Shown here: positions 41,517-50,011 of the stretch, in pieces
Layout: each line of letters opens with the position of its first letter
How positions within the stretch are numbered: position 1 is the first letter of the stretch
DNA from: Novosphingobium sp. FKTRR1
Lineage (GTDB): Bacteria; Pseudomonadota; Alphaproteobacteria; Sphingomonadales; Sphingomonadaceae
DNA: 64,000 bases
Assembly: GCF_020404405.1 (NCBI RefSeq)
Contig: NZ_JAIZDA010000004.1
Coordinates: forward strand, 124,001 to 188,000
Direction of reading: 5' to 3'
Program-made: the position numbers and the translations under genes
The notes under the pieces: model-generated
Seen by the model: only the letters and a program-made list of their open reading frames with translations
Databases searched by the model: none
Told to the model about the DNA's origin: nothing

Positions 41517-42913
41517 GCAAAAGCTCCGATTTCAGCATGCCAGCGGCGGCGATAGGCATCGATCGGCCCATCGAGCGGTTCCACCCTGACCAGCGCACCT
41601 AGCGGTCGCAAGGCCGGATCGACAAGCCGAAGCGCACCGAATGAGACATCATTATGCGCATTGCCGACATATACTTGCGTTTGTGGGCGCAGCGCGGCGA
41701 GTGCACGCACGAACACATCGGCCTCGGAAAAGCGCCCTTCGACCAGCAGACGTTCGCATGATCCAATCAGATCAAGCGCGGTATCGGCCACCATTGCGGC
41801 GTAAAGACATGCGGCGGCACGGCGCTCGAACCAATCCTCGGGTCGGTTGATCCAGCCAAACGTGCCATGCGGAAAAGGACCGAACCCGCGCATCAACGTT
41901 GGCAGAACCATCTTTTGCAGCGCCAGTACTTCGGGCACCGCAGCCAGCAGGGCGGGCTGATCAGGGCGGATGTCGACGCGGCGGGTGTCGATCTCGATCA
42001 GTGTCTCGATCTCGCGCCCGCCCATGAAGCGCGCCGATGGCACCGGTTGGCCATAGGCGTCTACATTGACAAGGCAGTCGCGCGCCTCGGGCAGGGCGGC
42101 CATGTTCACGCCCGAGCGCGCCAATCGCATTGCCACGAACCAGGTGCCGGTCGACAGAACAGTCGCTTCATTGTCGGCGATCTCGGCAAAGCCGCGGGCA
42201 GCCAGCAGCGCCGCATTGGAATCATGCAGGCCAGCCAGCACCCGGACATTGCGCGACAGGCCGGTCTGGCTGGCAATCCACGGCAGCAATACCCCCACCG
42301 CATCGCCGGCCTTCGCCAGCGGGGCAAAGCGCTGCGCCCAGCCGCGTGTCCGTGCCATGGGTGCGAAGTCGGCGGCAAGCGGGTTCCACAAGTCGCTGTG
42401 GCAGCCAAGGCTGGTCACTTCGCTGGCGGCCACGCCTGTCAGGAAGTACGCCCAGTACTGGGCCCAGGGCAGCAGCGTGGCGCGGGCCATCACTTCGGGG
42501 TAGCGCTGTTCGAGCAGATGCAACTGGCTACCGATGTTCAGGCCATCGGGCAGCGCGGGCGATCCGGTGACGGCGAACGTATCGCGCGTGGTGCGATAGG
42601 CGGCCATCGTTTCGACCGGAATGGCTTGCTCATAATCGAGCGGGGCGAACGCCAGCGCGCCGCCATGAAGCACCGCTACGGCTGCGCCATGACCGACCGG
42701 AATGATGGTTTCAACCGGATGATCGGCAAAGTGCGCCAGCGTTTCCAGTAGCCACTGTCCAGTGCCGCCAGCATCGAGGCGCCGCAGGCCGTCAACTTCG
42801 ATCGGCGCATTGGGGCGCACGTGCCGGTCCAGCAGTTCGCCGCATGCGGACCACAGGCTTACTTTGCTGAGGGTTTTGCCAAGGTCGATGACGATGGTGG
42901 TGCCGCGTGCCAA
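41513..42913 (-). CDS. rhaB: L-rhamnulokinase (FGGY family)
   Basis: A 466-residue FGGY-family carbohydrate kinase. It starts [14 protein letters not shown], the phosphate-binding strand; [18 protein letters not shown] near 250 and [11 protein letters not shown] near 275 follow the family layout. The product is rhamnulose 1-phosphate. The predicted start is TTG at 42913, with GGAGAGA at 42927-42921 ending 7 bases before it; the frame also opens with TTG at 42958, but that position falls in the operator. Its placement between lldD and the divergent aldolase gene settles the substrate, since related kinases include fuculokinase and xylulokinase. Confidence 0.9.
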   Translation of the reverse strand: MARGTTIVIDLGKTLSKVSLWSACGELLDRHVRPNAPIEVDGLRRLDAGGTGQWLLETLAHFADHPVETIIPVGHGAAVAVLHGGALAFAPLDYEQAIPVETMAAYRTTRDTFAVTGSPALPDGLNIGSQLHLLEQRYPEVMARATLLPWAQYWAYFLTGVAASEVTSLGCHSDLWNPLAADFAPMARTRGWAQRFAPLAKAGDAVGVLLPWIASQTGLSRNVRVLAGLHDSNAALLAARGFAEIADNEATVLSTGTWFVAMRLARSGVNMAALPEARDCLVNVDAYGQPVPSARFMGGREIETLIEIDTRRVDIRPDQPALLAAVPEVLALQKMVLPTLMRGFGPFPHGTFGWINRPEDWFERRAAACLYAAMVADTALDLIGSCERLLVEGRFSEADVFVRALAALRPQTQVYVGNAHNDVSFGALRLVDPALRPLGALVRVEPLDGPIDAYRRRWHAEIGAFA

Positions 42914-42934
42914 ACCGCAATCTCTCCGCTTCGA

Positions 42935-42983
42935 TTTTGTTGAAACAATCAATAGCAATCATTATTGATCGTTTCCAGCAAAA
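42935..42983. promoter_or_regulatory. Large inverted repeat in the divergent rhamnose promoter, probable DeoR operator
   Basis: The left arm TTTTGTTGAAACAATCAATA (42935-42954) matches the reverse complement of the right arm at 42963-42983, whose complement reads TTTTGCTGGAAACGATCAATA in two pieces of 8 and 13 bases, with one inserted base and two changes. The spacer is 8 bases (42955-42962). It lies between rhaB (start 42913) and the aldolase gene (start 43040), placed to control both. The cognate protein is probably the DeoR-type regulator at 38287-39078. Confidence 0.75.
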
Positions 42984-43039
42984 ATGGTAGCAGGCGCTCA
43001 ACAAGACGCAATGTCACCCGTTTACCCCGAAGGGATGCC

Positions 43040-45151
43040 ATGAACGCCCAGACCCCCATCTCGCCCGCAGCGATCCCGTTTGCCGTGCCGACAAGCCGCT
43101 GGGATGATGCGGTTGCCGCCAAACTGAGTCCGGCCGAGCTGCTGCTGTACCGTTCCAACCTGCTAGGCAGCGACCTTACCGTCACCAATTTCGGTGGCGG
43201 CAATACCTCGGCCAAGCTGATCGAAGTCGATCCGTTGAGCGGCGAGTCGGTCGAAGTGCTGTGGGTCAAGGGTTCGGGCGGTGACATCGGCTCGATGAAG
43301 CTCGACGGCTTTGCCACATTGTACCAGCACAAGCTGCTGGCATTGGAAAAGCATTATGCCGGGCCGGATGACGACGACAAGATGGTCGGCTACCTGCCGC
43401 ACTGCACCTTCAATCTGAACGGCCGGGCGGCCAGTATCGATACGCCGCTGCATTCGCTGCTGCCGTTCGCGCACGTCGATCACGTGCACCCCGACGCGAT
43501 CATCGCGCTGGCGGCATCGTCGGGTGGCGAGGCGGCTACGCTGAAAATTTGGGGCGGCAAGATCGGCTGGCTCGGCTGGAAGCGACCGGGCTATACGCTT
43601 GGCGTGCAATTGCGCGACTATGTGGCCGCCAATCCGCAGGTCGAAGGCGTGATGCTGGCCGGGCATGGCATCATCTGCTGGGCAGACAGCGCCAAGGCCT
43701 GTTACGAACACACCGTGCAACTGATCGCCGACGCCGCGAACTATCTGAACGGCGAATTGGGTGATGCCCCCGCGTTTGGCGGGCAGGTCGTGGCGCCGAA
43801 CCCGGATCGGGCGGGAATCGCCGCCGATCTGATGCCCCGCCTGCGCGGGCTGATGACCGGAGCGCGGCGCAAGGTCGGCCACTATTCCGACGATGCCGAG
43901 GCGCTGGAGTTCACCGGCAGCGCCGAGTTCGAGCGGCTGGCCGCGCTGGGCACGTCATGCCCTGATCACTTCTTGCGCACCAAGATCGCGCCGTTGACGC
44001 TCGATCCGCTACGCTTGCAGGACGATGGCTATCTCGCCGAAAAGCTGGCCGACTATCGCGCGATGTACGCGGCTTATTACGAGCGCTGCAAGCGAGCCAA
44101 CAGCCCGGCGATCCGCGATCCGAATCCGGTGGTGGTGCTGGTGCCTGGTGTCGGCAGGATCACTTTTGCCACCGACAAGACGACGGCGCGGCTGGCCGGT
44201 GAATTCTACGGCAATGCCATCAACGTGATGCGCGGAGCCGAGGCGATCGGCAGCTACATCGCGCTCGACGAGCAGGAAGCCTTCGACATCGAATACTGGC
44301 TGCTGGAAGAGGCCAAGCTGCAACGCATGCCCGCGCCCAAGCCGCAAGTCGGTCGCATCGCGCTGGTCACCGGCGGAGCAGGCGGCATCGGCGCAGCGAC
44401 AGCGGCGCGGCTGCTGGCCGACGGCGCCTGCGTGGTTCTGGCCGATCGCGATGCCACCGCCATCGAGGAGGTGCGCGCAGGCTTTGCCAAGCAGTTCGGC
44501 AAGGACGTGGTGCGCGCCGCCGTGTGCGACGTGACTGACGAAGCGCAAGTAAAGGCCGCTTTCGATCTGGCCGCACGCGAATTCGGCGGCCTCGACATTC
44601 TGGTCGCCAATGCCGGGATCGCCTCGTCCGCGCCGATCGAGGAGACGACGGTCGCGCTGTGGCGCAAGAACTATGACGTGCTGGCCGAAGGGTACTTCCT
44701 TACCGCGCGCGCGGCGTGGCCGTTGCTGCGCCGGATGAAGGAGCAGGGCGGCACTTCAGTGGTGTTCATCGGCTCGAAGAACGGGGTGGCTGCGGCCGCC
44801 GGTGCGTCGGCCTATGCCTCGGCCAAGGCGGCGGCGAACCATCTTGCCCGCTGTCTGGCGCTGGAAGGCGCGCCCTTCGGCATCCGCGTCAACACCGTCA
44901 ACCCTGACGCTGTGATCAAGGGCAGCCGCATCTGGGACGGCGACTGGCGCAAGGAACGTGCAGGCGCGCACGGCATCGATGCGGGCAAGGAACTGGAAGA
45001 GCATTACCGTCAGCGCTCGATGCTCAAGCGTGACGTGCTGCCCGCCGATATCGCCGAAGCGGTGTATTTCCTTGCCAGCGATGCCTCGGCCAAATCGACC
45101 GGCAACATGATCAACGTCGATGCCGGTAACGTGCAGGCGTTCACACGCTGA
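43040..45151 (+). CDS. rhaD: Bifunctional rhamnulose-1-phosphate aldolase / L-lactaldehyde dehydrogenase
   Basis: A 703-residue fusion. The N-terminal class II aldolase part has NFGGGNTSAK near 50, VLWVKGSGGDIGSM near 75 and the zinc-binding HVDHVHPD near residues 145-152, with GHGIICW downstream. It splits rhamnulose 1-phosphate to dihydroxyacetone phosphate and L-lactaldehyde. The C-terminal SDR domain has the NAD loop GGAGGIGAAT near 445, NAGIAS and the catalytic YASAK near 592; it oxidises L-lactaldehyde to L-lactate. Such fusions occur in several alphaproteobacteria and some Bacteroidetes. ATG 43040 follows AAGGGA; the frame opens upstream at 42965, inside the operator. It heads the aldolase-isomerase-rhamnosidase transcript, divergent from rhaB. 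Confidence 0.94.
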   Translation: MNAQTPISPAAIPFAVPTSRWDDAVAAKLSPAELLLYRSNLLGSDLTVTNFGGGNTSAKLIEVDPLSGESVEVLWVKGSGGDIGSMKLDGFATLYQHKLLALEKHYAGPDDDDKMVGYLPHCTFNLNGRAASIDTPLHSLLPFAHVDHVHPDAIIALAASSGGEAATLKIWGGKIGWLGWKRPGYTLGVQLRDYVAANPQVEGVMLAGHGIICWADSAKACYEHTVQLIADAANYLNGELGDAPAFGGQVVAPNPDRAGIAADLMPRLRGLMTGARRKVGHYSDDAEALEFTGSAEFERLAALGTSCPDHFLRTKIAPLTLDPLRLQDDGYLAEKLADYRAMYAAYYERCKRANSPAIRDPNPVVVLVPGVGRITFATDKTTARLAGEFYGNAINVMRGAEAIGSYIALDEQEAFDIEYWLLEEAKLQRMPAPKPQVGRIALVTGGAGGIGAATAARLLADGACVVLADRDATAIEEVRAGFAKQFGKDVVRAAVCDVTDEAQVKAAFDLAAREFGGLDILVANAGIASSAPIEETTVALWRKNYDVLAEGYFLTARAAWPLLRRMKEQGGTSVVFIGSKNGVAAAAGASAYASAKAAANHLARCLALEGAPFGIRVNTVNPDAVIKGSRIWDGDWRKERAGAHGIDAGKELEEHYRQRSMLKRDVLPADIAEAVYFLASDASAKSTGNMINVDAGNVQAFTR

Positions 45152-45210
45152 ATGACAACGCCCCCGTCCGCGTGATCAAGCAAGGCGCGGACGGAGTGGA
45201 GCCGGAGAGA

Positions 45211-46509
45211 ATGACCATGACCGATTTGCCTATTTCCGCCGACCTGATTGCCGAACACAACGCCGCGCAGGTGCAAGCGCTGGATGAGGACTATGACGCG
45301 CTGGGGCGCAAGCTGGCGCGCAGCGGCATTGCCATCGATGCGATCAAGGACCGCGTGGCGGCGTTTTCGGTCGCGGTGCCTTCGTGGGGTGCGGGGCGCG
45401 GCGGTACCCGTTTCGCCAAGTTCCCCATCCCCGGCGAGCCGACCAACATCCACGAAAAGCTGGAGGACTGCGCGGTCATCAACCAGCTGTCACGCGTCAC
45501 GCCCCGCGTCAGCCCGCATTTCCCGTGGGACAAGGTAAGCGATTACAAGGCACTGCGCGAAGAAGCAGCAGCGCTTGGGCTGGGCTTTGATGCGGTCAAC
45601 TCGAACACCTTTCAGGACCAGCCGGGACAGCCGCACAGCTATTCCACCGGCTCGCTGTCCTCGACGCTGGAAGCGACGCGTCAACAGGCCATCGAACACA
45701 ACATCGAATGCATCGAGATCGGCCGACAGATCGGTTCGACCGACCTGACCGTGTGGGTGGGCGATGGCACCAACTTTCCTGGCCAACAGGACTTTGCGCG
45801 CAGCCTTGATCGCTATCTTGAGGCCGCAGCGCAAGTCTATGCCGCGCTGCCCGACGATTGGCGGATGCTGCTGGAGCACAAGATGTTCGAGCCGGCGTTC
45901 TACTCCACCGTCATTTCGGATTGGGGCAGCTCAATTCTGGCGGCGCAGGAACTGGGGCCAAAGGCCAAGTGTCTGGTCGATCTGGGGCACCACGCGCCCA
46001 ACGTGAACATCGAACAGATCGTGGCGCGCCTGCACCGGTTCGGCAAGCTGGGCGGATTCCACTTCAACGACAGCAAGTACGGCGACGATGACCTCGATTC
46101 GGGTTCGATCAATCCGCATCAGCTGTTTCTGGTGTTCAACGAACTGGTCGAGGCCGAACTGAATCCCCGAGACGGCTTCAACCCCAGCTACATGATCGAC
46201 CAGTCGCACAATGTGACCGACCCGATCGAATCGATGTTGTCGAGCGCCGAGGCGATCACCCAGTGCTTCGCCAAGGCGCTGCTGGTCGATCGCGATGCCT
46301 TGCATGCGGCGCAAGGCACTAATGACACGATGATGGCGTTTCAGGCGCTGCGTCGCGCCTATACCATCGACGTAGCGCCGATCCTGGCGCGCGCGCGGGC
46401 AGATGCTGGTGGCGCTATCGATGTGCTCGCCGCCTATCGTGCCAGCCAGTATCGCGATCGCAAGGCGCAGGAGCGCAAGGCCGTGGGTCTTGGCGCGGGC
46501 ATTGTCTGA
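45211..46509 (+). CDS. rhaI: L-rhamnose isomerase
   Basis: A 432-residue aldose-ketose isomerase of the Pseudomonas stutzeri type, shorter and unlike Escherichia coli RhaA. It shows VPSWGAGRGGTRFAKFPIPGEP near the start, then the metal-site patches MLLEHKMFEPAFYSTV (glutamate), LVDLGHHAPNVNIEQIV (aspartate and histidine) and GFHFNDSKYGDDDLDSG. It turns L-rhamnose into L-rhamnulose with two divalent metals. ATG 45211 is preceded by GGAGAG at spacing about 3-8 and gives the usual N-terminus; further ATG codons occur just inside. It lies 59 bases behind the aldolase gene, in the same transcript. Confidence 0.94.
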   Translation: MTMTDLPISADLIAEHNAAQVQALDEDYDALGRKLARSGIAIDAIKDRVAAFSVAVPSWGAGRGGTRFAKFPIPGEPTNIHEKLEDCAVINQLSRVTPRVSPHFPWDKVSDYKALREEAAALGLGFDAVNSNTFQDQPGQPHSYSTGSLSSTLEATRQQAIEHNIECIEIGRQIGSTDLTVWVGDGTNFPGQQDFARSLDRYLEAAAQVYAALPDDWRMLLEHKMFEPAFYSTVISDWGSSILAAQELGPKAKCLVDLGHHAPNVNIEQIVARLHRFGKLGGFHFNDSKYGDDDLDSGSINPHQLFLVFNELVEAELNPRDGFNPSYMIDQSHNVTDPIESMLSSAEAITQCFAKALLVDRDALHAAQGTNDTMMAFQALRRAYTIDVAPILARARADAGGAIDVLAAYRASQYRDRKAQERKAVGLGAGIV

Positions 46510-46556
46510 ATCTGGCGTATCAACAATAACAAGCCTTTGGGGCGGGAGATTCTGAG

Positions 46557-49500
46557 ATGATCAAGCGGTTTGGCCTGATGGCGGCCACCTGCCTTGCCGG
46601 TGCGGCGCTGACCCCGGTCACGGCATTGGCGGACACGCCTGTGGCCACGACCCCGGCGAAGGCCCCGCCGACGGCCAAGCCCGAAGCGCTTGAACAGCAG
46701 TTCCTCGATCCCCCAAATTCGGCGCGTCCGCGCGTGTGGTGGCACTGGATGAACGGCAATGTCACCAAGGACGGCATTGCCAAGGATCTGGCATGGATGA
46801 AGCGGGTCGGCATCGGCGGCCTGCAGAACTTCGATGCGAACCTTGCGACCCCGCAGATCGTCGAAAAGCGGCTGGTCTACATGACGCCGGAATGGAAGGA
46901 CGCCTTCCGCTTTGCCGCATCCGAAGCCGACCGGCTGGGGCTGGAAATGGCGGTCGCGGCATCGCCCGGATGGTCGGAAACGGGCGGGCCGTGGGTCGCC
47001 CCCATCGATGGTCTGAAGAAGCTGGTCTGGAGCCAGACGACGGTCGAAGGCGGTCGCAAGGTCGAGGGTGTGCTGCCATCGCCGCCCAAGGCCACCGGTC
47101 CCTACCTCGACGTGCCGTATCATGACGAAGTGGCCGCAATCGGTGGCGCAGCAGGGCCTCCAGTGCCCGAAGCCTATGGCGACATTGCGGTGCTCGCCTA
47201 TCCGGTTGCTGCCGCAACGTTGCCTGTACCATTGGTGACCGGCAGCGACGGCAAGACCATCGATGGCGCCGCGCTGACCGATGACAGCCTCAAGACCGGG
47301 GTCGACTTGCCGCGCGGTACGGCGGAAAGCCCCACAACGATCCTTTACACTTATGACCAGCCGGTCAGCGTGCGCTCGGCAACCGTGTTCGTCGAAGGCG
47401 CCAAGGGGATGTTCTCGGGCGCCACTGTCGCCCCGGTGCTTGAAGCGAGTGATGACGGCGCCGCCTGGCGCAAGGTGGCCGACTTGCCGGTCGATGCCGC
47501 GCCGACAACGGTCAGTTTCCCGGCGGTGACAGCCAAGGCCTTCCGGCTGGTGCTTTCGCCACGTCCGTTCAACGGGTCGAACCTCGGCGATCCGGCACCG
47601 GGTTCGGACCCGGGTTTCTTTGTCCAGATGATGGCGGCCGCAGCCGCCGCGCCTTTGCATGTCAAGCAGGTGCGCCTTTCGGCCGAAGCCGTTGTCGACC
47701 GTTTCGAGACCAAGGCCGGTTTTGCCATTGCACGCGATTACTATGCGCTGGGCAACCCGGATGCAGCGGCTATTGGTGTCGATCCTGCGCGCGTGATCAA
47801 CCTGACGGGCAAAGTGCGCCCCGACGGTACGCTCGACTGGACCGCACCCAAGGGATCGTCTTGGCAGGTCGTCCGGCTGGGCTGGAGCCTGCTAGGCACC
47901 ACCAACCATCCCGCCACGCCCGAGGCGACCGGGCTTGAGGTCGACAAGTTCGATGGCGAGGCGGTGAAGGGCTATATCCAGCACTATCTGGGCATGGTGC
48001 GTGATGCCGCTGGGGCAGACTTGTTCGGCAAGAAGGGCGTGCGCGCGCTGCTGACCGACTCGATCGAAGTCGGTGCCGCCAACTGGACGCCCAAGATGGT
48101 GGCGCAGTTCAAGCGGTTGCGCGGTTATGACCCGACACCGTGGTTCCCGGCGCTGACCGGCGTGATCGTCGGTGATCGCGAGAAGTCGGACCGCTTCCTG
48201 TACGATTATCGTCGTACGTTGGCCGATCTGATGGCCGGTGAGCACTATGCCATGGTCGCGCGCATCGCCCGCGAGAACGGCCTCAAGCTCTATGGCGAGG
48301 CGCTGGAGGACAACCGCCCCTCGCTGGGCGATGACATGGCCATGCGCAAGTTTGCCGATGTGCCGATGGCGGCGCTGTGGACTTATGGCCGCAAGACCGG
48401 GCCCAACCCAAGCTATCTGGCCGACATGAAGGGCGCGGCGTCGGTGGCGCACGTCTATGGCCAGAACCTGGCGGCGGCAGAATCCATGACCGCCGCACTG
48501 GCGCCCTGGAACTATGCGCCGGTCGACTTGCGCCGCTACATCGATCTGGAATTCGCCAGCGGCATCAACCGCCCGGTGATCCACACCTCGGTGCACCAGC
48601 CGGTCGATGACAAGCTCCCCGGCCTGTCGCTGATGATCTTCGGCCAGTACTTCAACCGCCACGAAAGCTGGGCCGAGATGGCCAAGCCTTGGGTCGATTA
48701 CATCGCACGGTCATCGCTGTTGCTGCAATCGGGCCGAAACGTGGCCGATCTTGCCTATTTCTATGGCGAAGAAGCACCCTTGACCGGGCTTTATGGCCAG
48801 TCGCCGGTTGCCGACGCTCCGCGCCTGCACGCGTGGGATTTCATCGGCGCCGACGCGCTCAACGCCGCCTTGCTCAATCAGGGCAATGAACTCGTCAGTC
48901 AGGGTGGCGCGCGGTATCGCGCGATCTATCTGGGCGGATCGTCGCAGCGGATGACGCTCAAGACCCTGCAAAGGCTGGCCGCTCTGGTTGAAGGTGGCGC
49001 GACTGTGATCGGTAATGCGCCAGTTGCCAGCCCCAGCCTTGATGACGACGCCGGGCAGTGGAGCGCGCTGGTGCACAAGTTGTGGCCGGGCGACGCCATG
49101 GCGACGGTCGGGCAGGGCAGGGTGATCGCCAGCCGCGATGCCGACGCTGCGCTGGCGCAGATCGGCGTGGCTCCCGATTTCCGGGCGACCGGAACCAGCA
49201 GCGACGCGCAATTGCTGTTCGTCCACCGCGAACTGGCCGATGGCGCGGCATGGTTCGTCGCCAATCGTCTGCCGCGTGACGAAGTGTTCGAAGCGCACTT
49301 CCGCATTTCCGGCAAGCAGCCCGAATTGTGGCATGCCGATACCGGCAAGATCGAGCCGGTCAGCTATCGGATCGAAAACGGCGAGACGGTGGTGCCGCTG
49401 ACGCTGGCGGCGGAAAGTTCGGCCTTCGTCGTGTTTCGCAAGGCGGCAAAGGCGGATCGGCTGGACTTGCGCAAGTCGGTGCCGTTGCCGCTGGGGCCGC

Positions 49501-49964
49501 TGTCGGGACCGTGGAACGTGGCGTTCCAGTCGGGCCGGGGTGCGCCAGCCACCATCACGCTGCCCGCGCTCGCTCCGCTGGACCAGAATGCCGATCCGGG
49601 CGTGAAGTACTTCTCGGGCGTGGCGACTTATACCAAAGTGTTCAGGCTGCCCAAGACCTATCGGCGCGGACCGCTGTGGATCGACCTGGGGGCTGTGCGC
49701 GATCTGGCGCAAGTCTCGCTCAACGGGCGCGATCTTGGCACCGTTTGGCACCCGCCCTATCGGGTCGAGGCTTCTGCGGCGCTGCGCAAGGGCTTCAACA
49801 CGTTGACCGTGAAGGTCGCGAATACCTGGGTCAACCGGCTGATCGGCGATGCCCAGCCCGGCGCGACCAAGGTAACGTGGACCGCGCTGCCGACCTACCG
49901 CGCCGACGCACCGCTGCGTCCGGCCGGGTTGGTCGGGCCGGTTACGCTCAGCAGCGACCGGTGA
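46557..49964 (+). CDS. GH106 alpha-L-rhamnosidase, exported
   Basis: A 1135-residue enzyme with signal peptide MIKRFGLMAATCLAGAALTPVTALA. The start of the mature protein, PPNSARPRVWWHWMNGNVTKDGIAKDLAWMKR, is the hallmark of family GH106, whose founder is a Sphingomonas alpha-L-rhamnosidase of nearly equal length. The catalytic barrel covers about 50-600 (LLTDSIEVGAANW, KLYGEALEDNRPS); the rest has beta domains ending in a galactose-binding-like module (IDLGAVRDLAQVSLNGRDLGTVWHPPYR). These enzymes remove terminal alpha-L-rhamnose from plant flavonoid glycosides, pectin RG-II or similar. It ends the aldolase-isomerase transcript, 47 bases after rhaI, so hydrolysis and catabolism of the sugar are co-expressed. 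No export partner is visible; a periplasmic location is likely. Confidence 0.95.
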   Translation: MIKRFGLMAATCLAGAALTPVTALADTPVATTPAKAPPTAKPEALEQQFLDPPNSARPRVWWHWMNGNVTKDGIAKDLAWMKRVGIGGLQNFDANLATPQIVEKRLVYMTPEWKDAFRFAASEADRLGLEMAVAASPGWSETGGPWVAPIDGLKKLVWSQTTVEGGRKVEGVLPSPPKATGPYLDVPYHDEVAAIGGAAGPPVPEAYGDIAVLAYPVAAATLPVPLVTGSDGKTIDGAALTDDSLKTGVDLPRGTAESPTTILYTYDQPVSVRSATVFVEGAKGMFSGATVAPVLEASDDGAAWRKVADLPVDAAPTTVSFPAVTAKAFRLVLSPRPFNGSNLGDPAPGSDPGFFVQMMAAAAAAPLHVKQVRLSAEAVVDRFETKAGFAIARDYYALGNPDAAAIGVDPARVINLTGKVRPDGTLDWTAPKGSSWQVVRLGWSLLGTTNHPATPEATGLEVDKFDGEAVKGYIQHYLGMVRDAAGADLFGKKGVRALLTDSIEVGAANWTPKMVAQFKRLRGYDPTPWFPALTGVIVGDREKSDRFLYDYRRTLADLMAGEHYAMVARIARENGLKLYGEALEDNRPSLGDDMAMRKFADVPMAALWTYGRKTGPNPSYLADMKGAASVAHVYGQNLAAAESMTAALAPWNYAPVDLRRYIDLEFASGINRPVIHTSVHQPVDDKLPGLSLMIFGQYFNRHESWAEMAKPWVDYIARSSLLLQSGRNVADLAYFYGEEAPLTGLYGQSPVADAPRLHAWDFIGADALNAALLNQGNELVSQGGARYRAIYLGGSSQRMTLKTLQRLAALVEGGATVIGNAPVASPSLDDDAGQWSALVHKLWPGDAMATVGQGRVIASRDADAALAQIGVAPDFRATGTSSDAQLLFVHRELADGAAWFVANRLPRDEVFEAHFRISGKQPELWHADTGKIEPVSYRIENGETVVPLTLAAESSAFVVFRKAAKADRLDLRKSVPLPLGPLSGPWNVAFQSGRGAPATITLPALAPLDQNADPGVKYFSGVATYTKVFRLPKTYRRGPLWIDLGAVRDLAQVSLNGRDLGTVWHPPYRVEASAALRKGFNTLTVKVANTWVNRLIGDAQPGATKVTWTALPTYRADAPLRPAGLVGPVTLSSDR

Positions 49965-49970
49965 TCGGGC

Positions 49971-50004
49971 GATCGGGCCGCTCGTCCCTTAAAGCGGCCC
50001 GATC
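49971..50004. terminator. Perfect 12-base hairpin between convergent genes
   Basis: GATCGGGCCGCT (49971-49982) pairs with AGCGGCCCGATC (49993-50004) across a 10-base loop. It lies between the GH106 and GH30 stops, but has no T tract on either side, so it may block convergent transcription or protect both mRNA ends. Confidence 0.6.
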
Positions 50005-50011
50005 AGGTATT

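Noticed and set aside
43040..45151. Two separate genes for aldolase and short-chain dehydrogenase
   Set aside because: The frame is continuous with no internal stop, and the fused enzyme is a known type in rhamnose operons.
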